This document shows, piece after piece, positions 43,314 through 52,338 of a stretch of DNA of 64,000 bases. The notes under the pieces were generated by a model. The model was not told where the DNA came from and did not search any database. It was given only the letters and a program-made list of their open reading frames with translations. The position numbers and the translations under genes are program-made. Source of the stretch: WQXF01 sp031552825 (GTDB taxonomy: Bacteria; Bacillota; Clostridia; Christensenellales; Aristaeellaceae); the NCBI GenBank assembly GCA_031552825.1, contig JAVBMD010000016.1, positions 62,001 to 126,000 of the forward strand, given 5' to 3'. How positions within the stretch are numbered: the first letter of the stretch is position 1; the number at the start of each line of letters is the position of its first letter.

Positions 43314-44270
43314 CTAAATTACCTTGATGCAAAACTGCGGGCATACGCTGGCGCAATAGCCGCAGCGGACGCATACGTCGTTATTGACCACGGCCTTGCC
43401 GCCGACTACGCTGATCGCGCGCTGGCTGCACCGCGCCTGGCAAGCGCCGCATCCGGTACACCAATCGTGTACCATCAGCTTGCGCGCCGCGCCGCTGGCG
43501 GCGGCGCGCGTAGGCGCATCGGGGATGTCCCCCGAGAACACCGCCACGTTGTATTCGATCTCGGCGATGCTCTGCATACCCACGGCGACCGCATCGATAA
43601 AGGGAGCCGTCAACGCATAGGCAAAGGCGGTTTGCGGCGCCTCGATCAGATGACCGCCGCCCAGCGACTTCATCGCCAGCACGCCCAGCCCGGCGGCCTT
43701 GGCGTTCGTACAGGCTTCTTCCATTTCCTCCCGCGTGCCATCGGCGATGCCTAGACCCTCGCGATTAATCAGCGGATGCAGGATTTCCAGCCCGCCGAAC
43801 GCCCGGCCAAAGCTGGCAGCCGCGCGCGCCGCCGCCACGTGATGCGTCGAGAGGCCGATGGCGCCGACGACGCCCTCCTCCCGCTTTTGGGCAAAAAAAC
43901 GCAGCGCTTCCTCGTGGCCGCGCAGGGTGTGCTCGCTCTCCTGCTCGTGCAGCAGGAAGATGTCGATATATTCCCGCCCGATGCCCTCCTGCGCCCGCTC
44001 CAACGAACGCGCGGCGCTCTCGGCATCGTGTACGTAACTCTTGGTGCATACGCGCAGCGTGGGATGCTCGCGCAGCGCCAGCTTGATATGTGGGTAGGTG
44101 CCATACAGCTCCGCCGTATCCAAAAAATTTACCCCCAGCGTCGCCGCATGACAAATCAGCGCCGCACCTTCCTCCGCAGGCAGGTTGCGCTGGAGCGGAC
44201 CCATGGTGAGGGTGCCAAAGCAAAGGCGCGAGACTTCCGGTCCACGCGCGCCCAAACGAACGTGCTGCAT
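43314..44270 (-). CDS. Aldo/keto reductase with C-terminal ferredoxin domain
   Basis: 318 aa. The AKR barrel has NFLDTAELYG, CTKSY and LLHEQ segments. The C-terminal 50 residues have two 4Fe-4S motifs (CTGCGACQARC and CVRCGYCASVC). It may pass electrons between ferredoxin and a carbonyl or alcohol; the substrate is unknown. It lies between ireB and ruvX, 2 bases after ireB. Confidence 0.9.
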   Translation of the reverse strand: MQHVRLGARGPEVSRLCFGTLTMGPLQRNLPAEEGAALICHAATLGVNFLDTAELYGTYPHIKLALREHPTLRVCTKSYVHDAESAARSLERAQEGIGREYIDIFLLHEQESEHTLRGHEEALRFFAQKREEGVVGAIGLSTHHVAAARAAASFGRAFGGLEILHPLINREGLGIADGTREEMEEACTNAKAAGLGVLAMKSLGGGHLIEAPQTAFAYALTAPFIDAVAVGMQSIAEIEYNVAVFSGDIPDAPTRAAASGAARKLMVHDWCTGCGACQARCSQRAISVVGGKAVVNNDVCVRCGYCASVCPQFCIKVI

Positions 44271-44272
44271 GC

Positions 44273-44542
44273 TTACTCTTCTACCTCATCGTGAACATAG
44301 GCTCGCAGCAATGCTTCGATGATCTCGTCGCGCTCCACGCGGCAGATCAGAGACCTTGCGTTGTTGTAGCTGGTGATGTAGGTCGGGTCGCCGCTCATCA
44401 GATAGCCGACGATCTGCGTGATGGGGTCGTAACCCTTGGTGCGCAGGGCTTCATACACGCGCATCAGGATGCCCTGCGCGGTATTCATCCCTTCATTCAG
44501 CGGACGAAACTGCTGTGTCTCCGGACGAATCGGATCGTTCAC
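44273..44542 (-). CDS. ireB: IreB family regulatory phosphoprotein
   Basis: 89 aa from a GTG at 44542 (SD GGTGG). The sequence MNDPIRPETQQFRPLNEGM and YEALRTKGYDPITQIVGYLMSGDPTYI is typical. In Enterococcus IreB is a substrate of the IreK Ser/Thr kinase and affects cell-wall stress resistance. In Clostridia it is normally next to ruvX; here the aldo/keto reductase gene sits between them. Confidence 0.92.
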   Translation of the reverse strand: MNDPIRPETQQFRPLNEGMNTAQGILMRVYEALRTKGYDPITQIVGYLMSGDPTYITSYNNARSLICRVERDEIIEALLRAYVHDEVEE

Positions 44543-44696
44543 AAGCCGCACCACCTTTCCCTGTCTTTTCCGCAAACGGATAGAAATAGTATACACCAGC
44601 ACGAATCGGATTGCAAACAAAGTATCCCGTCATTCGCCAAAAAAAGCAGGCGGCATAAAGCCGCCCGCCAAGAAGGAACGATCTCGCCACCCCGCG

Positions 44697-46574
44697 CTAA
44701 AAGCGGTACAGTTGCCAGAACACGATATTGAATAGCATCACGAGCGCGACAAGACCCGTGACCACATAGAGCGCCTTTTCCCGTCTGCCGCATTGCAATT
44801 TTCTCAGCCTGAGCGCCAACAGCGCGAGGTAGGCCACTGCCGCGGCAGCGCAAAGCCAGAACAGGCCGATGCTGACTCCGATCAGCATCTTCGATCCGTA
44901 AGACATCAGATTGAACGCCATCCAGACGACATTCAGCCCTCCCGCCAAGCCCGCCGCGCACAGCAGCAGATGATATTTGCGCAAGCTGGAGGTTTCTCCG
45001 CGCCGATGCCGCAATCGCAGGATCAAGCGGCGTATGCCTCCGCCCACCAGCGAGAACGTGCAATATACCAGCGCAAGCGCCCATAGCAGCAGCGCCGACA
45101 CCCATAAAACGCCCTCCCCAGTGGGAATCCGCACAAATTCAGAGTAGGGCATCGCCAGCCGCGCGCCACCATCCGCCGCAAGTTCGGCGCGGGCGACGGA
45201 GATCGGCACCTCGACGGTGGAACTTGCGTCGCGCACAAACAATTCCGGCGCCACTTGGTTAAACACGATGGATTGGCCCAGCATAGAGGCAGAAAGCGTA
45301 TCCTCGTCCCCGCCAAAGAGCGGTATCATGTTCAGCACGCCATACATTTTCGTGCAGCCGTGCAACGAAATGCGCCCGCTCCGATACAGCCCGCGCAGTT
45401 CGCGTGCATCCGGCAGCGCGCCGGTATCCGACTCCGGTTCATACTTGCCGAATACCAGCTCCGGCAATCCTTCGTTATAGACCATCTCAGCGTATTGGTT
45501 GGTCATCACCACCATGCCGGTATTGCTCTGCGGATGCAGCTGCAGATAGGCTGAGAAGGCCGCCGTATTGCCGCCATGCCCTATGGTTGGCACGCCGAAA
45601 TCGAGCACCCAAAATCCGTGGCAGTTTCGCGCCGAGCCATCGCCGTAGAGCAGGCTGGGCGTCCACAGCTCCGTCAACGTATCGGCCTTATCAAAGAGCG
45701 GCGTAGGCTGCCCCGCCTCCGGCAGCAGCGCCTGCGCAAACCGCAGGAAATCGCCAAGGGTGCCGGTGGCCATGCCCGCTGGGTAGAGCGGGATGGCGAA
45801 CCTGTTCGCGATCGGCTCCAGCCCCTTATACCCCTGCGACAGCGCCCTGTGCTCCCGCACCCATTCGTTGTCCTCCAACCGAGGTGAGAGCGCGGTATGC
45901 TCCATGCCCAGCGGCACAAAGATATGCTCCCGTACATAGTCCGAAAAGGATTGGCCGCTGATCCGTTCCACGATCAACCCCGCTAGCGCCACGCTCCAAT
46001 TGGAATAGGCGCACACCGTACCCGGCGAATAGATCTGGTTCGGCTCGCTGTCGCGCAGCGCTTGTTCAAGGCTGATCTCCGGACTCGCGGGATCCACAAA
46101 TATCCCGACCAGCACATCCTCCCACCCGGCGTTGTGATGCATCAGGTTCAGCATACTCAGCGGCGCGTCATAGCGCAGCTTGGTAAAGAACCCTTCGGGC
46201 AGATAGGCGGTCACATCGGCCTTTAGATCCAGCTTGCCCTGCTCCGCCAGCTGCATCACACTGACCCACACCAGCAACTTGGTGACCGAACCCCATTCGT
46301 AGACTGTATCCCCATCGGCCACGCGCCCCGCGGCGATGTCGGCAAAGCCATATGCCTTCTCGAACAACACCTGCTGCCCGCGCGTCACCGCGACGCTCAC
46401 CGCCGCGGTGGTATCGCGATGCGCCTCCACATAGGCGTCCACCTCGGCAGCCAGCGCCGCATCCGCCAGCCCGGAGGGCAGCGCGTCGGCAGCCAGCGCC
46501 GCCCCCTGCGGCGCCACAAGCACCGCGACGCACAAGGCGACTACACCCCATCTCTTGATCGTCTCTCTTTTCAT
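44697..46574 (-). CDS. Serine hydrolase, beta-lactamase/penicillin-binding family, with C-terminal membrane helices
   Basis: 625 aa from ATG 46574 (SD AGAGGAG). A signal peptide (to about residue 29) is followed by a class C-like serine hydrolase domain with S96-V-T-K99 and Y190-S-N192. After about residue 480 come some five membrane helices (VLWVSALLLWALALVY to FNIVFWQLYRF). Such ABC-lacking forms act on peptidoglycan or D-amino-acid peptides outside the cell. The membrane tail holds it at the cell surface. The real substrate is unknown. Confidence 0.88.
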   Translation of the reverse strand: MKRETIKRWGVVALCVAVLVAPQGAALAADALPSGLADAALAAEVDAYVEAHRDTTAAVSVAVTRGQQVLFEKAYGFADIAAGRVADGDTVYEWGSVTKLLVWVSVMQLAEQGKLDLKADVTAYLPEGFFTKLRYDAPLSMLNLMHHNAGWEDVLVGIFVDPASPEISLEQALRDSEPNQIYSPGTVCAYSNWSVALAGLIVERISGQSFSDYVREHIFVPLGMEHTALSPRLEDNEWVREHRALSQGYKGLEPIANRFAIPLYPAGMATGTLGDFLRFAQALLPEAGQPTPLFDKADTLTELWTPSLLYGDGSARNCHGFWVLDFGVPTIGHGGNTAAFSAYLQLHPQSNTGMVVMTNQYAEMVYNEGLPELVFGKYEPESDTGALPDARELRGLYRSGRISLHGCTKMYGVLNMIPLFGGDEDTLSASMLGQSIVFNQVAPELFVRDASSTVEVPISVARAELAADGGARLAMPYSEFVRIPTGEGVLWVSALLLWALALVYCTFSLVGGGIRRLILRLRHRRGETSSLRKYHLLLCAAGLAGGLNVVWMAFNLMSYGSKMLIGVSIGLFWLCAAAAVAYLALLALRLRKLQCGRREKALYVVTGLVALVMLFNIVFWQLYRF

Positions 46575-46688
46575 ACCCTTGCTCCTCTCATGCAAAATTA
46601 AGGAAAATTCATCCAATGCAGAGAGTATACAGGGCAGGCGTGAGGAAATCCAAAAGAGGCGCATTAGAATTCGCTTAGATTTTTGAAA

Positions 46689-46735
46689 AAATAACGCCCG
46701 CTTGGTGCGCAATGCGCAAAAAGCAGGCGTTATTT
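46689..46735. terminator. Bidirectional terminator
   Basis: AAATAACGCC and GGCGTTATTT are paired with a GC-rich inner loop (TGCGCAATGCGCA). It lies between the 183-aa gene stop and the upstream region of the serine hydrolase gene. Confidence 0.75.
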
Positions 46736-46749
46736 GAACGATCGGCGGC

Positions 46750-47301
46750 TTATCCTTGCGTCGCCGGGAAGCTCTCGTCCGGCAGGCTGACCGCCAGCGT
46801 GCCGATCATCTGCTTCAGCGGCGCGATCTGTTCCTCGGTGAGCGCCTCGCCATCGACGCGCAGCGCTGAAATCTCGCACTGATAGCCGAACAAAATCGTC
46901 ATGTAGATGGCTTCCCGGTTCAGCTCGTCGCGCATCAGCATCCAGCGCTGGCCTTCATCTTCTTCTACCGTGTAGGAGGGGTTGGCCATATCGGCGGAGT
47001 ACGTAGCGAAAAGCTTATCCAGCTCCTCCTGCGTAAAATCGGTCATCCAGCGGCCTGCGTAGGGCTCATCCTCGCCCATGGAGAAGATGTAGAGCACAGC
47101 GTCGTCGCCGGTGGCGCGGAAGGTAAGAACGCTGGCGGTGTCGCCATCCTGCTGCATCGCGATTTCGAAATTATCGGGAACCTCCAGCTTGAGCCCCTGC
47201 CCCTTGATCTCCACTTCCTTGGCCTGCGCCGTGGCACTCAGCCCAAACAGCAGGCACAGCGCCAGCAGCGCGGCGAAAGCCTTCTTGATCCGCTTCATCA
47301 T
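46750..47301 (-). CDS. Secreted hypothetical protein (183 aa)
   Basis: The signal peptide ends ATAQA at about 27. The mature part is beta-rich (LKLEVPDNFEIAMQQDGDTASVLTF, AVLYIFSMGEDEP) and acidic. It has no recognised domain and resembles stress-type exported proteins of Clostridia. It lies 18 bases after the SH3b-repeat gene, on the same strand, and so is probably cotranscribed. Confidence 0.75.
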   Translation of the reverse strand: MMKRIKKAFAALLALCLLFGLSATAQAKEVEIKGQGLKLEVPDNFEIAMQQDGDTASVLTFRATGDDAVLYIFSMGEDEPYAGRWMTDFTQEELDKLFATYSADMANPSYTVEEDEGQRWMLMRDELNREAIYMTILFGYQCEISALRVDGEALTEEQIAPLKQMIGTLAVSLPDESFPATQG

Positions 47302-47319
47302 TCTCTTTTTCCTCCGTTA

Positions 47320-48501
47320 TCACTGAAATCTGAGGAAGTGCGTGCTCACATAACCCCATTCGCCGCCAAGGCGCACCTTGCACCAATCGCGTCCCTTGGA
47401 GTAAACCTGCGCCTGCAAGCCGACCTGCTGCGACGCGATGATCTCGGCATCCATCGACGGGCTGGCGCGGAAGTAAACGATATCGCCGCCGTTGGGGTTA
47501 ATCAGCGTCGCAGCCATGAAGCCGTCGGAATTATACTGCGCGGCGCCGTTGTTGTCGCCATCGCCGCCGTCATCGTAATGCGTGTGCTTCGTATGGGAGA
47601 TAAACTGAGCGTTCATGTAGCCGTGCTGGCCGTCGACGGTCACCTCGTCCCACTGGCTGCCCTCGTTCAAGATTTTTACCTTGGTGCCGTTGGGGTAGTT
47701 GCCCAGCACGATTGCCGCCGTATTGGGGCTCTGGCGCAGGCGAAGCGAGGTGGTGGCATGGTTGGTGTTGACATAGCCGTACTTGTAGGAAACCGGCACC
47801 TGCTCATCGCCGTCGTTATCGTCAAGGTAGCGCGCCACGATGTAGCCGATGCGGCCGCGCGCACGCACCTTGTCCCAATCGCTGCCCGCGATCAGCACAT
47901 CCACCTCGGTACCCGCCGCAAGGCTGGTGAGCGGTTCGGCAAGGGTGGTGGGGCCGCTGCGCAGATTGACGTTGCCGCCGTTTCCGCTATGTACGTACTT
48001 GTGCGCCACCGGCTTGAGATGGGTGCTCACCATGCTTGCCAGCACATAGCCTTCGGTGCCCTCAAACTGAATTTTATACCAGCCGTATTCCTGCCCCAAG
48101 ATCGCCACGTCGCTCCCGTCCGGCACCTGTTGCATCACCAAGGCGCTTTGGTCGGGGCGATCGTGCAGGTTGACAAACTTGCCCTCATTAGAAACCACGC
48201 CGGGGTTATCGATCCCGGCGGAATCTTGCTCGACGTACTTGGAGTTGACGTACCCCTCTTGCCCGTTCGCGGTAAGCACCTTGAGCCAAATGTTATCCGG
48301 TTCTTCCTGCAAAATGGTGAGCCAGCTTCGCTCGGCACAGGTGGTGAGAACCACCGCGTCCTCGCTAGGCTGCTCGCGCAGGTGCAGGCCGTGGCTGGTA
48401 ACGTAACCATACGGCGCCAGCTCGCCCAGCGCCGGGGCGGCAAAGGCCAGCGTCACAAGAATCGCCAACAGGCAGAGCATCTTCTTCGAAATGAGGTGCA
48501 T
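47320..48501 (-). CDS. Secreted protein with five SH3b domains
   Basis: 393 aa from ATG 48501. A signal peptide (to about residue 26) is followed by five SH3-type repeats (LHLREQP, VNLHDRP, VNLRSGP, LRLRQSP and VYFRASP, each followed by GYV or GYI about 45 residues later). No catalytic domain is present. It probably binds the cell wall or wall peptides. Confidence 0.88.
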   Translation of the reverse strand: MHLISKKMLCLLAILVTLAFAAPALGELAPYGYVTSHGLHLREQPSEDAVVLTTCAERSWLTILQEEPDNIWLKVLTANGQEGYVNSKYVEQDSAGIDNPGVVSNEGKFVNLHDRPDQSALVMQQVPDGSDVAILGQEYGWYKIQFEGTEGYVLASMVSTHLKPVAHKYVHSGNGGNVNLRSGPTTLAEPLTSLAAGTEVDVLIAGSDWDKVRARGRIGYIVARYLDDNDGDEQVPVSYKYGYVNTNHATTSLRLRQSPNTAAIVLGNYPNGTKVKILNEGSQWDEVTVDGQHGYMNAQFISHTKHTHYDDGGDGDNNGAAQYNSDGFMAATLINPNGGDIVYFRASPSMDAEIIASQQVGLQAQVYSKGRDWCKVRLGGEWGYVSTHFLRFQ

Positions 48502-48602
48502 GCGAATCATTTCCTCCGATCATTATCATTGGCATATCAAACATACTTATTATAACTAATAATCGAATAATTGCAAGCAATTTACGGAAAAATTTGTCGG
48601 AT

Positions 48603-50387
48603 TTAGCGTTCCGCGATGGCGCACTGGCCAAAATCACCCCACCCCGCGATGCGCAGTTCCCCGCTGGCCGTCAAGCCCACCGTGTAGCTCTCGCCCGCTT
48701 CCACCGCCACGATATCGCGCCACTGCTCGACGCGGCACTGCGCGTAATCGCCGTCCCCGGCGGTCACCACGGTGCCGTCGGCGCGCAGGCCGATCGTCCG
48801 CTCATTGGCGGCGGCCACCTGCACGATATCGCTCCAGCCGCCCACGTCGCACTCGCCGCTATCGTTGCGGCCTTCGGCCACGGCGGTACCGTCGGCGCGC
48901 AGGCCGACGACGTGGCGGCTGCTGGTCTCGATTTGCACGATATCGGTCCATGCCTCAGCGGGTTTGGCGGCGCGTGATTCGTCATAGATGCGCACGCTGC
49001 CATCGCCGCAAAGCCCGGCCACCAGCGTATCGTTGGCGGAAATCTGCTTGATATCGGCCCAGCGCGAGAGGATATCCGGCGTAAAGGCGGCATAGCGCCG
49101 GTTGGCGCCGATGCCGACGACGGTGCCGTCCTCATACAGCCCCAGCGAGAAGTACGCCCCCGCCGCTACCTGACGGATGCCCTCCCAATCGCCTACCTCG
49201 CAGGCCTCAATGGTATTTTGCGGCGCGGCGACCACGGTACTGTCTGCGCGTAGGCCGAGAATGTGGCTTTCACCGGCGTCTACCTGCACGATATTCTGCC
49301 AATCCGCCACCTCGTATTGCTCTACGATCGGCGCGCCGCTGAAGGCATCGTACCCCGCCACTGCCACCGAACCATCGCTAAGCACCGCCACCGCCACCTC
49401 GTCGCCGCAAGCGATCTGGCGCACGCATCCCCATTCGCGCACCTTTTTCTCTTCGATATCGATCTGCTGCGCGGCCACAAGCGAGCCATCGGCCTTGCGG
49501 CCAAGCGTATAGCCGTCGCCCACGGCGATGGCCACGATGCCGCTCCACTCCGGCTGCGGGTATTCGCCCGTATCCACGGTATTGCGGTAGGCCACGGTGC
49601 CGTCGGCGCGCAGCGCCGCGATATGCGCGTGATTCCCGGCGATCTGCACCACGTCCTCCCAGTCCGGCCAGACAAACCGCTCCTCCGGCATGGAGAAGCC
49701 GGTATTGTCCACCATCAAAACGCTGCCATCGGCGCGGAAGCCAAAGATGCGCGTATCCGCCGCCTCCACGCGGATCAGGCCGCTCCAATCGTAAATCGAT
49801 TCGTCGGCCACGTCCCCTGCCACGGCGCAGGTGCCGTCGGCGCGCAGGCCAAGGACGAAGAAATCCCCGGCGGCTACCTGCACGATGTCCTTCCAATCGG
49901 CCACATTGAGCTGTTCGCAGGCATTATCCCCGGCGGCCACGACGGTGCCCTGCCTCGTAAGCCCTACCGTCAGGTTATACCCGGCGGCGATCTGCACGAT
50001 GTCACGCCAGCCCGCCACGTCGATCTGCCCGCCGTAGGTCATCTGATCGTCCCATGTCGGCGCGGGGGTGAGGTTGTTGCCCACCGCCACCACGGTGCCA
50101 TCGGCGCGCAGGCCGACGGTATGCTCGCTGCCCGCTGCCACCTGCACGATATCGCGCCAGCCCGATACCTCGCACTGCCCCTCCAAGTTGCGCCCGGCGG
50201 CGCGTACCGTGCCGTCGGCATTGAGGGCTACGGCATGCATATCCCCGGCGGAGAAGGTGCCGGCCGAGCGCGCGGCGCTGGCTACCGCCTCGGCATACGC
50301 GGGCGGCGCGGCTTCCGCCGACGCACAGAAAAAAGGCACGCACAACAGCAATGCCAGCAGCAGGATCTGCATGCGCACTCTCGCCAT
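48603..50387 (-). CDS. Secreted RCC1-repeat (beta-propeller-like) protein
   Basis: 594 aa from ATG 50387. A signal peptide (about 1-26) is followed by about 14 repeats of VGLRADGTVVAxG type, each of 35-50 residues, with DIVQVAAG linkers. Fourteen units would fill two seven-blade propellers. Such proteins bind ligands or matrix outside the cell. It has no other domain. Confidence 0.88.
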   Translation of the reverse strand: MARVRMQILLLALLLCVPFFCASAEAAPPAYAEAVASAARSAGTFSAGDMHAVALNADGTVRAAGRNLEGQCEVSGWRDIVQVAAGSEHTVGLRADGTVVAVGNNLTPAPTWDDQMTYGGQIDVAGWRDIVQIAAGYNLTVGLTRQGTVVAAGDNACEQLNVADWKDIVQVAAGDFFVLGLRADGTCAVAGDVADESIYDWSGLIRVEAADTRIFGFRADGSVLMVDNTGFSMPEERFVWPDWEDVVQIAGNHAHIAALRADGTVAYRNTVDTGEYPQPEWSGIVAIAVGDGYTLGRKADGSLVAAQQIDIEEKKVREWGCVRQIACGDEVAVAVLSDGSVAVAGYDAFSGAPIVEQYEVADWQNIVQVDAGESHILGLRADSTVVAAPQNTIEACEVGDWEGIRQVAAGAYFSLGLYEDGTVVGIGANRRYAAFTPDILSRWADIKQISANDTLVAGLCGDGSVRIYDESRAAKPAEAWTDIVQIETSSRHVVGLRADGTAVAEGRNDSGECDVGGWSDIVQVAAANERTIGLRADGTVVTAGDGDYAQCRVEQWRDIVAVEAGESYTVGLTASGELRIAGWGDFGQCAIAER

Positions 50388-50412
50388 AGTGCCGCCCCCT
50401 ATCCCTCGCGTT

Positions 50413-51867
50413 CTATTCAATCCCCCATAATTTCTGCTTGCGGGCAATCATTTCCTGCACGCGGGCAATATAATGGTCGATATTGGATACATTGGGCGCG
50501 CGCTCGATGCGCGCCTCGGCGCCAAATATGCGCTTGGAGATGCCGCCCGCGCCGAGCGCCAGCACCGAGGTGGTTTCCTCCATATTGTCGATGTTGTAGC
50601 GGCACGCGCAGCCGGGCTTTGCATAGCCGACGTTTTCTAGGTTTCCGGCCATATATTTCTGCCTGTATAAATAGTAAGCGCGCATGCCCATCGCGTGGGC
50701 GGCGGCATGCCCGGTCTCCACCATGCGCTGCGCGGTCTGCGCGTCGCACTGCTGGTGCGCCATGTCGCGCAGCTTGGAGGCGCGCTTGATGGCCAGCGTG
50801 TGGATGGTCAAGCTTTCCGGCGAAAGGCGCGACACCCGCTCCAGCGTATCGGCAAATTCCGCTTCGCCCTCGCCGGGCAGCGCGCAGATCAGATCCATGT
50901 TGATGTTGTCAAACCCCGCCTCGCGCGCGGCGGCGTATGCGCGCAACGTTTGCTCGGCGGTGTGCGCGCGGCCAATGCGCGCCAAGGTTTCATCCTGCAG
51001 CGTTTGCGGATTGATGCTGATGCGCGTCACCGGAAAGCTCCGCAGCATCGCCAGCTTTTCCGCATCCAGCGTGTCGGGGCGCCCTGCCTCCACCGTCCAC
51101 TCACCAGCGCCGGGAAACTCCCGCCCCAGCGCCTCCAGCACGCCCGCCAACTCGCCGCTGCACAGCGCCGTGGGCGTGCCGCCGCCCACATAAAGCGTGC
51201 GCACGCGCAGCCCAGCCTCGCGCACCAGCGCCCCTGCCGCCGCTATTTCCTGATGCAGCGCCGCAAGGTACGGCGCCACCAACTGCCCTCTGCCCAGCTC
51301 CACCGAGGCGAAGGAGCAATAGGTGCAGCGCGTGGTGCAGAAGGCGATGCCCGCGTACACGTCGACAGCATCGTCCTCGCAGCCCATCATGCCATCCTGT
51401 GCCCGCGCGATCTCGCCGAGCAGCGCCGCCTTCTCCGGCGCGAGGTCAAACAATCGCACCAGGTTGGCTTCGGCCTGCTCCGGCGACGCGCCTTGCGCCA
51501 ATTGTTCATAGTACAGCCGCGTGGGCCGGATGCCGGTCAGCGCGCCCCACGGCGGCTGCGTGCCGGTAACTTCTTTCATCAGCGCGTAGCAAGCGGTTTT
51601 GACGGCTCGCTTGCGCATGCGCTTGCCCACCAGCGCGCCCTGCGCGACAGGCTTGCGCTCCGTGTGCCGCCATGCTTGCCCGCCCTGATCCCACACGTAG
51701 GAATCGACCCAGAAGCCGCCCTCCTCGGCGCAGGTATGGCAAAGCGAGGCATCCGCACCCCCCGCATCCTCCGGCGGCAAAACCTGTGCCTCGCCCAGAA
51801 AGATGCGCAGCACATCGGCGATGTCCGCGAAGAACTGCGGCGTTTCGGTTGTCAGTGCGACGCGCAT
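50413..51867 (-). CDS. hemZ: Coproporphyrinogen dehydrogenase HemZ-like radical SAM protein
   Basis: 484 aa. The radical SAM cluster motif is at C177, C181 and C184 (FCTTRCTYC), after an N-terminal domain of about 160 residues that marks the HemZ branch. VGGGTPT and the INPQTLQDETL segment follow. The HemZ role in heme synthesis is known mainly from Bacillus; in an anaerobe without other heme genes nearby the true substrate may differ. It ends 1 base before dtd. Confidence 0.9.
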   Translation of the reverse strand: MRVALTTETPQFFADIADVLRIFLGEAQVLPPEDAGGADASLCHTCAEEGGFWVDSYVWDQGGQAWRHTERKPVAQGALVGKRMRKRAVKTACYALMKEVTGTQPPWGALTGIRPTRLYYEQLAQGASPEQAEANLVRLFDLAPEKAALLGEIARAQDGMMGCEDDAVDVYAGIAFCTTRCTYCSFASVELGRGQLVAPYLAALHQEIAAAGALVREAGLRVRTLYVGGGTPTALCSGELAGVLEALGREFPGAGEWTVEAGRPDTLDAEKLAMLRSFPVTRISINPQTLQDETLARIGRAHTAEQTLRAYAAAREAGFDNINMDLICALPGEGEAEFADTLERVSRLSPESLTIHTLAIKRASKLRDMAHQQCDAQTAQRMVETGHAAAHAMGMRAYYLYRQKYMAGNLENVGYAKPGCACRYNIDNMEETTSVLALGAGGISKRIFGAEARIERAPNVSNIDHYIARVQEMIARKQKLWGIE

Positions 51868-51868
51868 G

Positions 51869-52318
51869 CTAAAACACCTTCCGACTGTCGAGCAGCAGCG
51901 TCACCGGGCCATCGTTGACCAGCGACACGCGCATATGCGCCTGAAACTCACCCTCGGCCACCTTCAGCCCGGCGGCGCGCAGCCCATCGCAATAGGCGGT
52001 GTACCAGCGCGTGGCCTCCTCCGGGCGTGCGGCGCGGATAAAGCTGGGGCGGCGGCCGCCGCGCGCGTCGCCATGCAGCGTAAACTGCGATACCGCCAAC
52101 ACCTCGCCGCTGGTATCCAGCGCCGAAAGGTTCATCTTGCCTTGCTCATCCTCAAAGATGCGCAGGTTCGCGGTCTTGTCCACACAGTAGCGCAGGTCGG
52201 CCTCGGTATCGCCTTCCTCCACGCCGAGCAGCGCCAGCAGGCCCGCGCCGACGCGCCCGCATAGGCGCTCCCCCACATGCACCGAGGCCTCGCTGACCCG
52301 TTGAAGTACGACTCGCAT
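51869..52318 (-). CDS. dtd: D-aminoacyl-tRNA deacylase
   Basis: 149 aa, normal length. It has the active-site motifs SQFTLHGD and NDGPVTLLLDS. It removes D-amino acids from mischarged tRNA. It lies between hemZ and rel, an order common in Clostridia. Confidence 0.95.
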   Translation of the reverse strand: MRVVLQRVSEASVHVGERLCGRVGAGLLALLGVEEGDTEADLRYCVDKTANLRIFEDEQGKMNLSALDTSGEVLAVSQFTLHGDARGGRRPSFIRAARPEEATRWYTAYCDGLRAAGLKVAEGEFQAHMRVSLVNDGPVTLLLDSRKVF

Positions 52319-52338
52319 CGCTTGCTCCCCTTCGTGCG

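Noticed and set aside
43286..43318. Two copies of TAGAATGATCYAAA near the aldo/keto reductase stop
   Set aside because: Only two short copies, no link to a known site; likely chance.
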